A stretch of 64,000 nucleotides of DNA from Candidatus Sumerlaeota bacterium (GCA_030156535.1 JASGMJ010000008.1:1-64000), one strand, 5' to 3'. Numbered from the stretch's first letter, positions 8,838 through 19,775 are shown. The notes: generated by a model from the letters alone, not told the origin. Made by a program: numbers and translations.

Positions 8838-9626
8838 ATGCTCTTCGACTCGCACGCGCATCTCCAGAACCCCAAGTTTCGCGGCGATCTCGACGCCGTG
8901 CTCGACCGCGCCCGCGCCGCGGGGGTTGACCGCATTCTGAACCTGGGCACCCGTCTGGCCGACAGCCACGAGGTGCTCGCGCTCGCCCGTGCCCACGTCG
9001 AATGCCTTGCCGCCGTTGGCGTTCACCCCGGCGATCTGGACGCGTGGTCGCCCGAGGAGGAGCGCGGCCTGCTCGAACTCGCCGCGTCCCCCGATGTCGT
9101 CGTCTATGGCGAGATCGGCCTCGATTACTTCCGCAACCATTTCGACCGAGAGACCCAGCGTCCCATCTTTCGCCGCCAGCTTGCCATGGCCCGCGAACTC
9201 GGTCTTCCCGTGGCCATTCACTGCCGCGAGGCCTATGAGGACCTGATCGCCGACCTGCGGGCCGAGAACGGCGCGACGATCGGCGGCGTGGCCCACTGCT
9301 TCTCCGGCACGCTGGAGGACGCGCATGCACTCATCGATCTCGGCTTTGCCCTCGGTGCCGGGGGGAGCGCGACGTTCCCCAAGTCCGCCGACCTGCGCGA
9401 GATTCTCGTGGCCATCGGCCCCGGGCACCTGCTGCTCGAAACCGACAGCCCGTACTTGGCGCCGCAGGCGCGCCGCGGCCAGCGCAACGAGCCCTCGTTC
9501 GTGGCGCTGACGGCCGAGGCGCTTGCGCCGCTGTTCGACCTTGAGCCCGCCGAGCTGGCCGCCCTGGCGCGCGCGAACACGATCCGGGCGTTCCGCCTGA
9601 ACGCGGACGCCACCGGGCGGGCGTAA
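8838..9626 (+). CDS. tatD: TatD family metal-dependent DNase
   Basis: TatD proteins are cytoplasmic metal-dependent 3'-5' exonucleases/amidohydrolase-fold enzymes linked to DNA repair and RNA quality control. The 262-residue protein is full length with all family landmarks: DSHAHL at the N-terminus, YGEIGLDYF near residue 92, IHCREAYEDL, AHCFSGT and ETDSPYLAP near residue 200. These supply the histidine, glutamate and aspartate metal ligands. The start ATG at 8838 falls right after the CTGAAAACT repeat, so the repeat may lie in its leader. It converges with the DUF4388 gene. Confidence 0.92.
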   Translation: MLFDSHAHLQNPKFRGDLDAVLDRARAAGVDRILNLGTRLADSHEVLALARAHVECLAAVGVHPGDLDAWSPEEERGLLELAASPDVVVYGEIGLDYFRNHFDRETQRPIFRRQLAMARELGLPVAIHCREAYEDLIADLRAENGATIGGVAHCFSGTLEDAHALIDLGFALGAGGSATFPKSADLREILVAIGPGHLLLETDSPYLAPQARRGQRNEPSFVALTAEALAPLFDLEPAELAALARANTIRAFRLNADATGRA

Positions 9627-9677
9627 CTAAGGGATTCCGTTCGTTGCGATGCGTTGAATGACCGGCTCTGGCTGAAG

Positions 9678-10499
9678 TTACAGGTCGAGTTCGTCGTCGA
9701 TGCTGTCGTGGGCGTGTGAGTGTGCTTTCTCGCCGCCGGAGTCGAAGTCGTCGAGCAGGTCGCCGATGGCGTCGCCGAGGCCGCTGATCGAGCCGTTGCT
9801 TGCGTTGTTGCGGTCGTCCTCGTCGCTGACGCGCGCGCCTTCGAGCAGCGCGGACATCGCGGGCATGTTGAGCGAGGACTTGTCCGTGAGGCAGCCATTG
9901 TGGACGCGGATTTCCGGGGACTTGACGCGGAAGATGCGGGTGAAGGCGGACATGCCTTCGTCCTCGTCCATGGTGTCGCAGTGCACGATGACGCCGTCGC
10001 GCAGGAACATGGACCCGATGACGCCGTCGCCGCTGACGCGGATGGTCTTGGGGACGCGCTTCTCGGCGTAAAGCTGGATGAGGTCGCTGAGTTCGAGGCC
10101 GAGCAGATCGGTGGCGCTGACGGTGAGGACGCGCAGGAGGTCGCGCAGTTCATCGCGCGCGCCGGTGAGGTCGTCCTCCGGGTGGGGGAGCACCTTGAGG
10201 GCGCCCTGGGCGAGGAGCGCGGGCTGGTAGGCCACGATGCTGTCGGACAGGCAGACGACGACTTCCCACCACGTCGTGCGGTCCTGGATGAGCATGGAGA
10301 CCTTGGCGAGATCGGTGGTGGGGTCCATGCCGAGGACGAGCAGGCCGGCGCGGCTGCTCTGCCACGGCTGGTAGGCCATGCGCTCGCAGATGCGGATTTC
10401 GGCGGGCAGGCCCTCGTCGCCGAGCAGCGAAATGAGCGTCGCCGCCGTCGTCGGGACGAAGCCGGAAAAAACCAGGGTGGTGATGTGCCGATGCGCCAT
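9678..10499 (-). CDS. Receiver-like plus DUF4388 (PATAN-type) regulatory protein
   Basis: The 273-residue protein begins at ATG 10499; the frame is open further upstream but without a likely start. Residues of about 1-125 resemble a degenerate response-regulator receiver fold (HITTLVFSGF, AGLLVLGMDP), without an obvious phospho-acceptor triad. Residues of about 130-215 look like DUF4388/PATAN, with LLGLELSDLIQLYAEKR and the small-residue strand GSMFLRDGVIVHCDT. Such domains occur in two-component and gliding or polarity regulators and are thought to mediate protein interaction. The C-terminus is Asp/Ser/His-rich and probably disordered. It stands alone, and a specific role is unknown. Confidence 0.75.
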   Translation of the reverse strand: MAHRHITTLVFSGFVPTTAATLISLLGDEGLPAEIRICERMAYQPWQSSRAGLLVLGMDPTTDLAKVSMLIQDRTTWWEVVVCLSDSIVAYQPALLAQGALKVLPHPEDDLTGARDELRDLLRVLTVSATDLLGLELSDLIQLYAEKRVPKTIRVSGDGVIGSMFLRDGVIVHCDTMDEDEGMSAFTRIFRVKSPEIRVHNGCLTDKSSLNMPAMSALLEGARVSDEDDRNNASNGSISGLGDAIGDLLDDFDSGGEKAHSHAHDSIDDELDL

Positions 10500-10704
10500 G
10501 GAGGCGAAGTCCCCACGCTCGTCCGAGTTGTCGGTGCAGCCAACCCCGTGCGATGCTGGCGGGCAGCGTTGCGACGGAGCCACACCATTTGCCAATCCCG
10601 GGGCCCCAAAGCCAAGCGTTTTTCTGGAGAATGCTGGGAGTTGCTGCCGACTGGTAAGCCGTGCGGATGCAAGAAATTCGCCTTGATTCTGAGGCAATTT
10701 TGGG

Positions 10705-10726
10705 CGAATATTAGGCGAAATATTCG
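10705..10726. promoter_or_regulatory. Inverted repeat upstream of tcmP
   Basis: CGAATATT and AATATTCG form a perfect 8-bp inverted repeat with a 6-nt centre, in an AT-rich patch ending 14 nt before the tcmP ATG. It could be an operator or a leader hairpin controlling the two-gene unit. Confidence 0.45.
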
Positions 10727-10740
10727 TTGGGACGAAGGAG

Positions 10741-11625
10741 ATGGCGCACCAATTCGGCGGACCGTGGACGGAGAAGAAGCTCGCTGTCCTGAGCAAGTAC
10801 CTGCGGGCTTACATGCAAATCTTGAAGGAACGGCCTTTTCACGTGGCTTACATTGATGCGTTCGCAGGAACCGGCCGTGTGGAGAGTGGCAGCCCAGACC
10901 TATCGCCGTCCGATCTCTTCGACGATCTATCCAGGGACGATCTCATCGGGTACTTTGACGGCTCGGCCAGAATCGCTCTCACGAGCGATCCGCCATTTCA
11001 GTCGTTCATCTTCATTGAAAGGAATCCGAGCCGGGCCGAAGAGCTTCGATCATTGAGAGATGAATTTCCGGACAAAGCCAGCGCCATCCGGATCGAATGC
11101 GGAAACGCGAATGACAAGCTGCGAGAGCTTTGTGCCAAGAACTGGAATCGGCATCGAGCCGTGCTTTTTCTCGATCCCTATGGGATGCAAGTGAACTGGG
11201 CGACAATTGAGGCGATCGCGGAAACGAGGGCGATCGACTTGATGGTACTGTTCCCCTCGGGTGTCGCGGTGAACCGGATGCTGCCGGACGATTTTACGTC
11301 GATTCCGCAGGCCTGGAAGGATGCTTTGAACCGTCTGTTCGGTACTGACGAATGGGCGGATCGGTTCTACGGATACTCCTCGCAGAGCGATTTGTTCAAT
11401 GCCTCCGGGGAGCTCACCAAGCAGGCTAGGATTCAGGATATTGCTGCGTATTATGTGGAACGGATGACGACCGTTTTCCCAGCCGGTGGCGTGGTGGAGG
11501 AGCCATTGGCGTTGTGCACCCCAAAGGGCAGGGTGCTTTATCATTTGTGTTTTGCGACAGCGAATCCACGAGCTGCAGCGACGGCGTGCAAGATCGTAAG
11601 GGATATTTTCGGCAAGGAGTCCTGA
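10741..11625 (+). CDS. tcmP: Three-Cys-motif partner protein TcmP
   Basis: The TcmP family is defined by its constant pairing with a three-Cys-motif protein, which is exactly the arrangement here; its biochemical role is not established. The 294-residue protein shows the family start ([17 protein letters not shown]) and [10 protein letters not shown], which resembles a nucleotide- or SAM-binding methyltransferase-like turn. It also has [14 protein letters not shown] near residue 140. The stop codon overlaps the next start (TGATG), indicating translational coupling. An AAGGAG directly abuts the ATG, so the ribosome-binding spacing is odd. GC content (near 52%) is below that of flanking genes, suggesting transfer. 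Confidence 0.85.
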   Translation: MAHQFGGPWTEKKLAVLSKYLRAYMQILKERPFHVAYIDAFAGTGRVESGSPDLSPSDLFDDLSRDDLIGYFDGSARIALTSDPPFQSFIFIERNPSRAEELRSLRDEFPDKASAIRIECGNANDKLRELCAKNWNRHRAVLFLDPYGMQVNWATIEAIAETRAIDLMVLFPSGVAVNRMLPDDFTSIPQAWKDALNRLFGTDEWADRFYGYSSQSDLFNASGELTKQARIQDIAAYYVERMTTVFPAGGVVEEPLALCTPKGRVLYHLCFATANPRAAATACKIVRDIFGKES

Positions 11626-12347
11626 TGGCCACCCGCTCTTCCATAGAATGGACGGAATCGACATGGAATCCTGTGACGGGTTGCTCGAAGATCAGCCCGG
11701 GCTGCAAGCACTGCTATGCCGAGCGGATGGCCAAGCGTCTGCACGCCATGGGCCTGCCTGCTTATCGGCACGGTTTCAAGGTGACGCTCCAGCCACGGGC
11801 GCTCGATATTCCCCTGCGCTGGAAGAAGCCGCAGATCATTTTCGTCAATTCCATGAGCGATCTCTTTCATGAGGCGGTTCCCGACGAGTTCATCCTGCGC
11901 GTTTTTGATGTCATGAACCGCGCTCCGCAACACCGCTACCAGATACTGACGAAACGGGCCGAGCGGCTCGTCGAGCTTTCTCCCCGGTTGCCATGGGCCC
12001 CGCACATTTGGATGGGAGTCAGCGTCGAGAATACGGATTACAGGTTTCGCATCGATCTTCTCAGGGAAACGGCCGCCAAGATAAAGTTTCTCTCGCTGGA
12101 GCCGTTGCTTGGTCCTTTGCCGCGTTTGAAGTTGAAGGGAATCGACTGGGTCATTGTCGGAGGGGAATCCGGCCCGGGTGCCCGTCCGATGGAGCGGGAC
12201 TGGGTGATCGACCTCCGGGATCAGTGCCGAAAGGCGGGAACCCCCTTCTTCTTCAAGCAATGGGGCGGTGTGAACAAGAAGCGCGCCGGGCGTTTGCTCG
12301 AAGGTCGCACTTGGGACGAATTGCCCGGTTCCCGCATGGTTGCCTGA
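11625..12347 (+). CDS. Phage Gp37/Gp68-like three-Cys-motif protein (DUF5131)
   Basis: The 240-residue protein begins [20 protein letters not shown] and then has [13 protein letters not shown], the three-cysteine motif that resembles a radical-SAM-type cluster site. Further family blocks are [33 protein letters not shown] and [16 protein letters not shown], with FFFKQWGG near the end. The family occurs in phages and bacteria, and its substrate is unknown; a cluster-dependent nucleic-acid modification with TcmP is a reasonable guess. ATG 11625 overlaps the tcmP stop and is preceded by AAGGAG. The two genes are coupled and share the lower GC content. Confidence 0.88.
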   Translation: MATRSSIEWTESTWNPVTGCSKISPGCKHCYAERMAKRLHAMGLPAYRHGFKVTLQPRALDIPLRWKKPQIIFVNSMSDLFHEAVPDEFILRVFDVMNRAPQHRYQILTKRAERLVELSPRLPWAPHIWMGVSVENTDYRFRIDLLRETAAKIKFLSLEPLLGPLPRLKLKGIDWVIVGGESGPGARPMERDWVIDLRDQCRKAGTPFFFKQWGGVNKKRAGRLLEGRTWDELPGSRMVA

Positions 12348-12476
12348 TATCTCCTTCGGCCCTTCCATCCCTTCCACGCCTCCCTCGTTGACCGCCTCCG
12401 ATTCCCGCGCGTATGCTTTTTGCTGCTGACCGGAGTGCGCTCGCGCACGCCGGAGCGCCGGGAGAAACGTTGCGCC

Positions 12477-13736
<1,260 letters not shown>

Positions 13737-13772
13737 GAGTTGGTTGTGGATCGCGTCGTGATGGAAGATGAT

Positions 13773-13993
13773 TTCACCACGGAGACACGGAGACACGGAG
13801 AAGAGATTAAGAAGCGGAGAAGAAGGAACCACGAATTGCACGAATCGGCACGAAAAAGTGATCGCCGAGCAAAGATGGCAGCCGTTGCAGTTCAGAAATG
13901 GACTCCCGCGACTCCTGCGGGACGATTGATCGTGCCCCAGCACGAACCGCGAACCGCGCAGAACCGAAAACTGAGAACTGAAAACTGAAAACC
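13773..13993. repeat. Composite low-complexity repeat block
   Basis: Three repeat styles lie side by side between ribBA and the next gene: ACACGGAG repeated three times (about 13778-13801), CACGAAT/GCACGAA words (about 13828-13855), and CACGAACCGCGAACCG running into ACCGAAAACTGAGAACTG (13941-13993). A short open frame through the block consists only of repeat-derived residues and is not called as a gene. Confidence 0.7.
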
Positions 13994-14020
13994 TTTTCTT
14001 AACGGCCCCGGAGGCCCAGC

Positions 14021-16219
14021 GTGATCCCCGACGTTCACCCGCAGAACCGCCGCACGCAGGTCTTCGTCCTACTGGCCTCGCTCGCTCTCGTGGGCCTCAT
14101 CGTGATGAAATTGCTCGAAGAGAAGCCCGCGCCGCCCGCTTCCGTGCCCGCCGCCGTGGTGGAGCCGGACGCGGCTCCGGCGCCCTCCGGCGATTCGCAG
14201 CCCGGTGCGGTTGATTCCGCGCCCGCCGTTGAAGCATCGGCCGCCGAGGCCCATGAGGCCGCCTCCCAGGCTGCCGCGCCCGCAGTCATCGTCGAACCCG
14301 TCGCAGTGGAAAAGAAGCCCCTGCTGCCCGGCAGCGTGCTGCTGACGGTTGTCGAGGAAGGGACGGAAATCCCGCTGCCCAACGTCGTGGTGCGGCTGCG
14401 CGAGACGGCGGCGGCCGAGGACGCCCCGGCGCTTGAGTTCACGACGAATGAGCAGGGGCGCGCGTCGTTCTTCAACGTGACGGCGGGGGAGTACGACGTT
14501 GTGCTGAAGTGGGGGCGGCGTCCCGAGTACCCGGCCGCCGAGCTCACCGTGGCCGACGGCGAGGGGCTGGAGCGCACTGTTGAAATGGAGGCGCGCACGG
14601 AGTACCGCGCGCAGCTTGTCGACACCGAGGAGAACCCGGTCGCCGGGCACACGCTCATCGTCAGTGCCTCGACGTTCGACTGGCGGGAAGCGGGCAACGC
14701 GTTGCCGGAAACGGTGCGCACGGGCCCCGACGGCATGTTCATCATCCGCGCCTACCCCGATTCGCGGCCGATCACGATTCGCTCGGATTCGGCTTCTGTT
14801 TATTCCAGCAACCCCAGGCGCGGATGGACCAACCCGCACTACGACATGCGGTCGATGGAGGGCGGCCGGTGGGGTGGACGGCGCAACGAGAGCGAGGATT
14901 CCGGCGAGCCCGCCGTGCGGCGCTACTACCTGCGCTCGGACGTCGTCACCGCCACCGGTGTCCTCGTCAACCCGCCCGCGAATGCCGGTGGATTCACGGC
15001 CACGGTGCGGTCGCGTGCCTTCAATTACATGGCGCTGCCCGTGATCGACAACGAGTTCACGTTCAAGGGGCTTCCCGGTGCGGAAGTGGGCATCATCATC
15101 GCCCGCCGCTCCGCCGAGGATCTCGGTTTCCGCGGGATTTCGCGCGACATCAGCATGGACATTACCCTGCCGGAGAAGCCGGGGCCGTACCGCTTTGAGG
15201 TCCCCTTCCCTGATCGGCTTCTCGTGCGCGGCGTTGTGTACGAGCCGGGTGGCAAGCCCGCGGAGAACGTGCGGGTGCGCGCCAATGGGTTTGAGGAGGA
15301 GGGCGCCGCGGCCGGAGCGGTCGCCGACCAGACACGCGGGCGACGCGGAGGCGGTCGTGGCGGATGGAACCCCGGATTGTTGCTTGCCGGGGAGTCGTCC
15401 CTGCTCTCCGAGCCCACGGGCGCCGACGGGCGCTTCGAATTTGAACTCAATCCCGCCAGCGAGTACCTCTTCTCCGCCGAGCCCCAGACGCTCGACGACA
15501 ACTACAAGGGGGCCGATCCCGTCACGGTGCAGTGGCAGGAACTCGAAGACGGCAAGGAAGTCGTGCTCTTCCTCGAAGTCTCACACTTGTTCTGGGGCGA
15601 GGTCGTCACCACCGGGGGCGAACCCGTGGCCGGAGCCCGCGTCGTGCTCGGCGGTGAGGACTTGGGCTTCAGCGCGAACGACTACGCCACGACGACCGAC
15701 GGCATGGGCTTCTTCGAGATGAACACGCCGCCCATCGAGGGGGCGGAGAGCCTGCCCGAGGGCTCGCCGCGCCTGTACATCACCGCCTTCCAGGGGCGTG
15801 GTCTGCAGGGCCTTCTGCCGGTGCTTCCCGACGCGCCCGACCCCGCCCGCGTGGTTGTGTACCCGACGGCCGAGGGGACGTTTGTCGTCACCTCCGGCGG
15901 GCAGCCCGTCCAGCGCGTCGAGATCGTTTCGTACTTCAGCGGCCCGGGGTTTGGTGCGCCCGTGATGCGGCGCGACCTGCGCGTGTACGAGGACGAGGAC
16001 GGACGCTATCGCTTCAGCGGTGTGCCGCGCGAAATCACCTGGTTCTCTCTGGGCATTCCCGGCGCACCCACGGCCGAGGCCGTCACGGTTCAGATTCCGC
16101 TCGACGAGGACGCCGGGATGGAGATTGGGGTCGATCTGCCGGTCTTCGCGGGGGCGGACGCGGCCAGCGGGGATTCTGGCACGGGCGGCCGCGGAGGACG
16201 CGGCGGCGGGCGGCTGTGA
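14021..16219 (+). CDS. Inner-membrane-anchored protein with carboxypeptidase-regulatory-like domains
   Basis: I do not know its function. The 732-residue protein starts at GTG 14021, just after GGAGG. It has one N-terminal membrane span (QVFVLLASLALVGLIVM, about 12-30) followed by an Ala/Pro/Glu linker to about residue 105. The remainder is a string of beta-sandwich modules resembling carboxypeptidase-regulatory/CNA-B domains: LPNVVVRLRET near 120, RLLVRGVVYEPGGKP near 400, and LFWGEVVTTGGEPVAGARV near 525. The tail is Gly/Arg-rich (GGRGGRGGGRL). Large unpatterned periplasmic proteins like this often act as scaffolds or surface structures; that is inference. Confidence 0.75.
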   Translation: MIPDVHPQNRRTQVFVLLASLALVGLIVMKLLEEKPAPPASVPAAVVEPDAAPAPSGDSQPGAVDSAPAVEASAAEAHEAASQAAAPAVIVEPVAVEKKPLLPGSVLLTVVEEGTEIPLPNVVVRLRETAAAEDAPALEFTTNEQGRASFFNVTAGEYDVVLKWGRRPEYPAAELTVADGEGLERTVEMEARTEYRAQLVDTEENPVAGHTLIVSASTFDWREAGNALPETVRTGPDGMFIIRAYPDSRPITIRSDSASVYSSNPRRGWTNPHYDMRSMEGGRWGGRRNESEDSGEPAVRRYYLRSDVVTATGVLVNPPANAGGFTATVRSRAFNYMALPVIDNEFTFKGLPGAEVGIIIARRSAEDLGFRGISRDISMDITLPEKPGPYRFEVPFPDRLLVRGVVYEPGGKPAENVRVRANGFEEEGAAAGAVADQTRGRRGGGRGGWNPGLLLAGESSLLSEPTGADGRFEFELNPASEYLFSAEPQTLDDNYKGADPVTVQWQELEDGKEVVLFLEVSHLFWGEVVTTGGEPVAGARVVLGGEDLGFSANDYATTTDGMGFFEMNTPPIEGAESLPEGSPRLYITAFQGRGLQGLLPVLPDAPDPARVVVYPTAEGTFVVTSGGQPVQRVEIVSYFSGPGFGAPVMRRDLRVYEDEDGRYRFSGVPREITWFSLGIPGAPTAEAVTVQIPLDEDAGMEIGVDLPVFAGADAASGDSGTGGRGGRGGGRL

Positions 16220-16326
16220 TTCCTTCAAGGCTTTTCCCGATTCCGATTCTCTCTCCGCTTGCCGCCTCCCCAAAGTAAGCGCTCTCATCCTCCTCAACGC
16301 ATCGCATTTCGGGGGGACACTTTTCG

Positions 16327-17769
16327 ATGGCTCGCAAGAAGAACGCAGACGCAGACCGCGGACACGCCGAACATTCCAAGGCCGCCGCGCTTCAGGAAGG
16401 CATGGCGGGCACCATGCCCCGCCACCTCAAGGTCACGATGATGGGCGCGGGCAGCGGCTTCACCACCGTTGTCCTCAACGACATCCTTCTGATTCCCGGC
16501 CTCAAGAGCATCGAGATCGCCCTTGTCGATACTGATCGCAAGCGCCTCACACTCATCACCCGCGTCATGAAGAAGATCGCCGAGCTGCGCGGGCACGATC
16601 CCTCCATCATCACGGCCTCCACCAAGCGCCGCGAGGTCATGGCCGGCTCGCACTACATCATCAACTGCATCGAGGTCAGCGGCGTCGAATGTGTGCGCCA
16701 CGACAACGACATTCCGGGCGAGTACGGCGTGCATCAGTGCATCGGCGACACCATCGGCCCGGGCGGACTGTTCAAGGCTCTGCGCACGATTCCCGTGTGG
16801 CTCGACATGTTGCGCGATGCCGAGGAGTTGTGCCCCGAGGCGCTGGTGCTCAACTACACGAATCCGATGAACATGATGTGCCTGGCGGCGGGGCGCGTGT
16901 CGTCGATGCGCGTCGTCGGCCTCTGCCATTCCGTTCAGGGGACGAGCCACCAGCTCGCCCAGCGCGCCGGCGTTCCCCAGTCCGAACTCGAATTTGAATG
17001 CGCGGGCATCAACCACCTCGCGTGGTTCACCACGCTGCGGCACAAGGGGAAGGACCTGTATCCGAAGCTGATGGCGCAGGCGCGCAAGGAACTCGCCGAG
17101 CGCAAGGTGCCCGGTGAGGCCGAGGAGTTCTGGGACCTCGTGCGCAAGGACGTGATGCTGCATTTTGGCGCGTTCGTCACGGAGTCCTCGGGGCATCTGA
17201 GCGAGTACCTGCCGTACTACCGCAAGCGCCCCGACCTGCTGAAGAAGTACATGGTGCCGCGCTACGGCGGCGAGTCGGGTTTCTACGCGGACAACTGGCC
17301 GAACTGGCGCAAGGCGTCGGACGACTACCGCGCCGGGATGCTGACGGGCGAGAAGCCCCTCGATCAGCCGCGCAGTTGGGAGTACGCCTCCTATATCGTC
17401 GAGGCGCGCGAGAAGGACGCGCCGTACCGCATTCACGGCAACGTGATGAACCGCCATCGCGGCGCGGGTGCGTTGATTTCCAACCTGATGCACGACGGGT
17501 GCGTCGAGGTGGCGTGCTTCATTGATCGCAACGGCGTGAACCCGACGCCGTACGGCGTGCTGCCGCGCCAAATGGCGGCACTGTGCGAAGCGAACATGCG
17601 GATGTTCGATCTCGGTGCACAGGCGGCCATCGAGAAGTCGCGCGAGCTTGCGATTCACGCGCTGATGCTCGATCCGCTGACGATGGCGGTGTGCTCGCCC
17701 GCAGAGATCAAGGCGATGGCGCTCGAACTTTTCGCCGCCGAGAAGAAGTTCCTGCGCGGGTACAAGTAG
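16327..17769 (+). CDS. Glycoside hydrolase family 4, alpha-galactosidase/alpha-glucosidase type
   Basis: GH4 enzymes cleave alpha- or beta-glycosides by an NAD+- and Mn2+-dependent oxidation/elimination mechanism in the cytoplasm. The 480-residue protein has the dinucleotide turn MMGAGSGFT (about 37-45). The metal-binding Cys and His regions are visible as VVGLCHSVQGT and CAGINHLAWF, and LVLNYTNPMNMM is the substrate-binding loop. These resemble MelA/AglA-type enzymes rather than 6-phospho-beta-glucosidases, but substrate choice cannot be fixed from motifs alone. An Ala/His/Lys-rich leader of about 30 residues precedes the conserved start, so MPRHLKVTMMG (ATG 16414) is an alternative. No sugar transporter is adjacent. 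Confidence 0.88.
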   Translation: MARKKNADADRGHAEHSKAAALQEGMAGTMPRHLKVTMMGAGSGFTTVVLNDILLIPGLKSIEIALVDTDRKRLTLITRVMKKIAELRGHDPSIITASTKRREVMAGSHYIINCIEVSGVECVRHDNDIPGEYGVHQCIGDTIGPGGLFKALRTIPVWLDMLRDAEELCPEALVLNYTNPMNMMCLAAGRVSSMRVVGLCHSVQGTSHQLAQRAGVPQSELEFECAGINHLAWFTTLRHKGKDLYPKLMAQARKELAERKVPGEAEEFWDLVRKDVMLHFGAFVTESSGHLSEYLPYYRKRPDLLKKYMVPRYGGESGFYADNWPNWRKASDDYRAGMLTGEKPLDQPRSWEYASYIVEAREKDAPYRIHGNVMNRHRGAGALISNLMHDGCVEVACFIDRNGVNPTPYGVLPRQMAALCEANMRMFDLGAQAAIEKSRELAIHALMLDPLTMAVCSPAEIKAMALELFAAEKKFLRGYK

Positions 17770-17781
17770 CGGGACGTCATC

Positions 17782-17812
17782 GGTTTTCAGTTTTCGGTTC
17801 TCAATTTTCAGT
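17782..17812. repeat. TTTTCAGTTTTC-type low-complexity repeat
   Basis: GGTTTTCAGTTTTCGG is followed by TCAATTTTCAGT just after the GH4 stop. It is the reverse complement of the ACTGAAAAC word family found at other gene ends in the window. Confidence 0.6.
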
Positions 17813-17933
17813 CCCGCCCTATCCCATCGCGTCGCTTTCCTGTTTGCCGTTTTCTCTTCTTGTCGCCCCCGCACCTCATGTAGGGGGCGGCGACATCAAA
17901 CGGGGGCGAGCGGGCGCACTCTCCACAACGAAG

Positions 17934-17970
17934 TTCGCCCGCGGGCGGCGGGAGGCTGCTCGCGGGCGAA
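17934..17970. terminator. Hairpin between convergent GH4 and serA genes
   Basis: TTCGCCCGCG and CGCGGGCGAA form a perfect 10-bp stem with a 17-nt loop. There is no T tract on either strand. It may mark the ends of both transcripts. Confidence 0.45.
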
Positions 17971-18003
17971 AGGTGTGCGTTGGGTGTGTGGGCGCGTTCG
18001 GCC

Positions 18004-19602
18004 TTAGAGGCGGATGAGGCGCGCGGATTTGATGTTGGGGAGCTTGCGCAGTTCGGCGAGCTGGCCGCTGGTGATGGGGCCCTCGATGTTGATGATGGTC
18101 ATCGCGTGGCCCTTGCCTGCGCCGTCTTCGACGCGGCCCCAGGTCATTTCGGCAATGTTGATGCTTTCCTTGCCGAAGAAGGTGCCGACCTGGCCGATGA
18201 CGCCGGGGACGTCCTCGTTCTCGACGACGACGAGGTTGCCTTCGGGGTGGGCGACGAAGGACTTGTCGTTCACCATGACGATGCGGCCGTGGTCGGGCTC
18301 GAAGACCGTGCCCGCGAAAATGTCCTCCACGCCATCCTCCGTCTCGACGGCGAGCGTGAGGAGGTTGCGGTAGCGGAACTGGCTGCTGCTGCGGGTTTCG
18401 AGGATTTCAATGCCGCGCTCGGCGAGGATGGGGAGTGCGTTGACGTAGTTGATCGGGCGGTCGGTGGTGGTCTGGAGGAAGCCCTTGGCGAAGGCGGTGG
18501 TCAGGGGCTGGAGCGGGTATTCAAGGACGGAGCCGCTGTAGCGGCAGGTCAGGCGCTTGGGGCGGCCCTGGCTGAACTGAGCGGCGAAGGCGCCGAGCTT
18601 TTCCGCCAGCCGCAGGAACGGCTTGAGGGAGTCGAGGATCTTGGGATCGATCGACGGAGCGTTCACCGCGTTGGTGATCTTGCTGTTGAGCAGGACGTCG
18701 AGGATTTGCTCGGCGACCTGGATGGCGACGTTTTCCTGGGCCTCGACGGTGGAGGCGGCGATGTGCGGGGTGAGGACGGCGTTGGTCAGGCCCATGAGCG
18801 GGTGATCGGCGCCGATGGGTTCGTGTTCAAAGACGTCGAGGGCGGCGCCGGCGATGGTGCCATTCTTCAGGGCGTCGGCGAGGGCGGCTTCATCAACGAT
18901 GCCGCCGCGGGCGCAGTTCACGACGCGGCAGGTTTTCTTCATCATCGCCAGCCGCTCGGCGTTGATCATCTTCTTTGTTTCGGGCGACATCGGGGTGTGG
19001 ATCGTGATGAAGTCGGCACGGCGGCAGATTTCGTCGATGCTGGCGGTTTCGACGCCGAGGTGCTTCATGGCCTCGGTGGAGACAAAGGGGTCGTAGGCCA
19101 GGATGCTCATGTCGAAGGCCCTCATGCGCTTGCAGACTTCCTGGCCGATGCGGCCGAGTCCGAAGACGCCGAGGGTCTTGCCGCGGAGTTCTGCGCCCAT
19201 GAAGCTCTTCTTGTCCCACTTGCCGGCCTTCATGCTGGCGTCGGCGGCGGGGATTTTGCGGGCGAGCGCCATCATCATCGAGATGGCGTGCTCGGCGGTG
19301 CTGATGGTGTTGCCGCCGGGCGTGTTCATGACGATGATGCCGCGCTTGCTGGCGGCGTCGATATCGACGTTGTCAACGCCGACACCGGCACGGCCGACGA
19401 CCTTGAGGTTCTCGGCCTTTTCGAGGATCTCCGCTGTTGCCTTGCTGCGGCTGCGGATCACCCAGGCGTGGTACTTCGCAATGCACTCGCGAATTTCCTC
19501 CTGGGTGATTTCGGGGAGGTGGTCCACTTCGAAGCCTGCCTTGCGCAGCACTTCGAGTCCGTCTTCGCTGAGTTTGTCACTGACGAGAATTTTGTAGGTC
19601 AT
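18004..19602 (-). CDS. serA: D-3-phosphoglycerate dehydrogenase (long form)
   Basis: It catalyses the first step of serine synthesis, oxidising 3-phosphoglycerate with NAD+. The 532-residue length fits the long SerA class with an extra allosteric-substrate-binding domain and a C-terminal ACT domain (about 458-532, EDVPGVIGQVGTFFG) that senses serine. Catalytic landmarks are GVFGLGRIGQEV (NAD fold), the arginine in VVNCARGGIVDE, the glutamate in DVFEHEP and the histidine in LTPHIAAST. I chose ATG 19602 because it gives MTYKILVSDKLSEDGLE, the normal family start; the longer open frame upstream overlaps another gene in the wrong frame. It is monocistronic or transcribed after the membrane protein gene at 19776. 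Confidence 0.95.
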   Translation of the reverse strand: MTYKILVSDKLSEDGLEVLRKAGFEVDHLPEITQEEIRECIAKYHAWVIRSRSKATAEILEKAENLKVVGRAGVGVDNVDIDAASKRGIIVMNTPGGNTISTAEHAISMMMALARKIPAADASMKAGKWDKKSFMGAELRGKTLGVFGLGRIGQEVCKRMRAFDMSILAYDPFVSTEAMKHLGVETASIDEICRRADFITIHTPMSPETKKMINAERLAMMKKTCRVVNCARGGIVDEAALADALKNGTIAGAALDVFEHEPIGADHPLMGLTNAVLTPHIAASTVEAQENVAIQVAEQILDVLLNSKITNAVNAPSIDPKILDSLKPFLRLAEKLGAFAAQFSQGRPKRLTCRYSGSVLEYPLQPLTTAFAKGFLQTTTDRPINYVNALPILAERGIEILETRSSSQFRYRNLLTLAVETEDGVEDIFAGTVFEPDHGRIVMVNDKSFVAHPEGNLVVVENEDVPGVIGQVGTFFGKESINIAEMTWGRVEDGAGKGHAMTIINIEGPITSGQLAELRKLPNIKSARLIRL

Positions 19603-19775
19603 AATGTAGTCGTCCGGATGGTTGAATCCGATTCCTCCACGATTTCGGCCGGGGCCATTTTCGGCTGCAAAGCGGACGGTTCTGATCCGCGCACGGCGTC
19701 CGAGGGATGCGCCCCCCTCCGGGTGGGGGCAAGAGGGGACTGGCCCGTTCCGGATTCTGATAAGATTAAGCGCGC

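Noticed and set aside
12348-12476. FMN riboswitch upstream of ribBA
   Set aside because: The 129-nt leader does not contain the conserved FMN aptamer blocks; only a weak GTGCGC/GCGCAC stem is seen.
13740-13988. An 82-codon frame between ribBA and the anchored beta-sandwich gene
   Set aside because: It is made entirely of intergenic repeat words.
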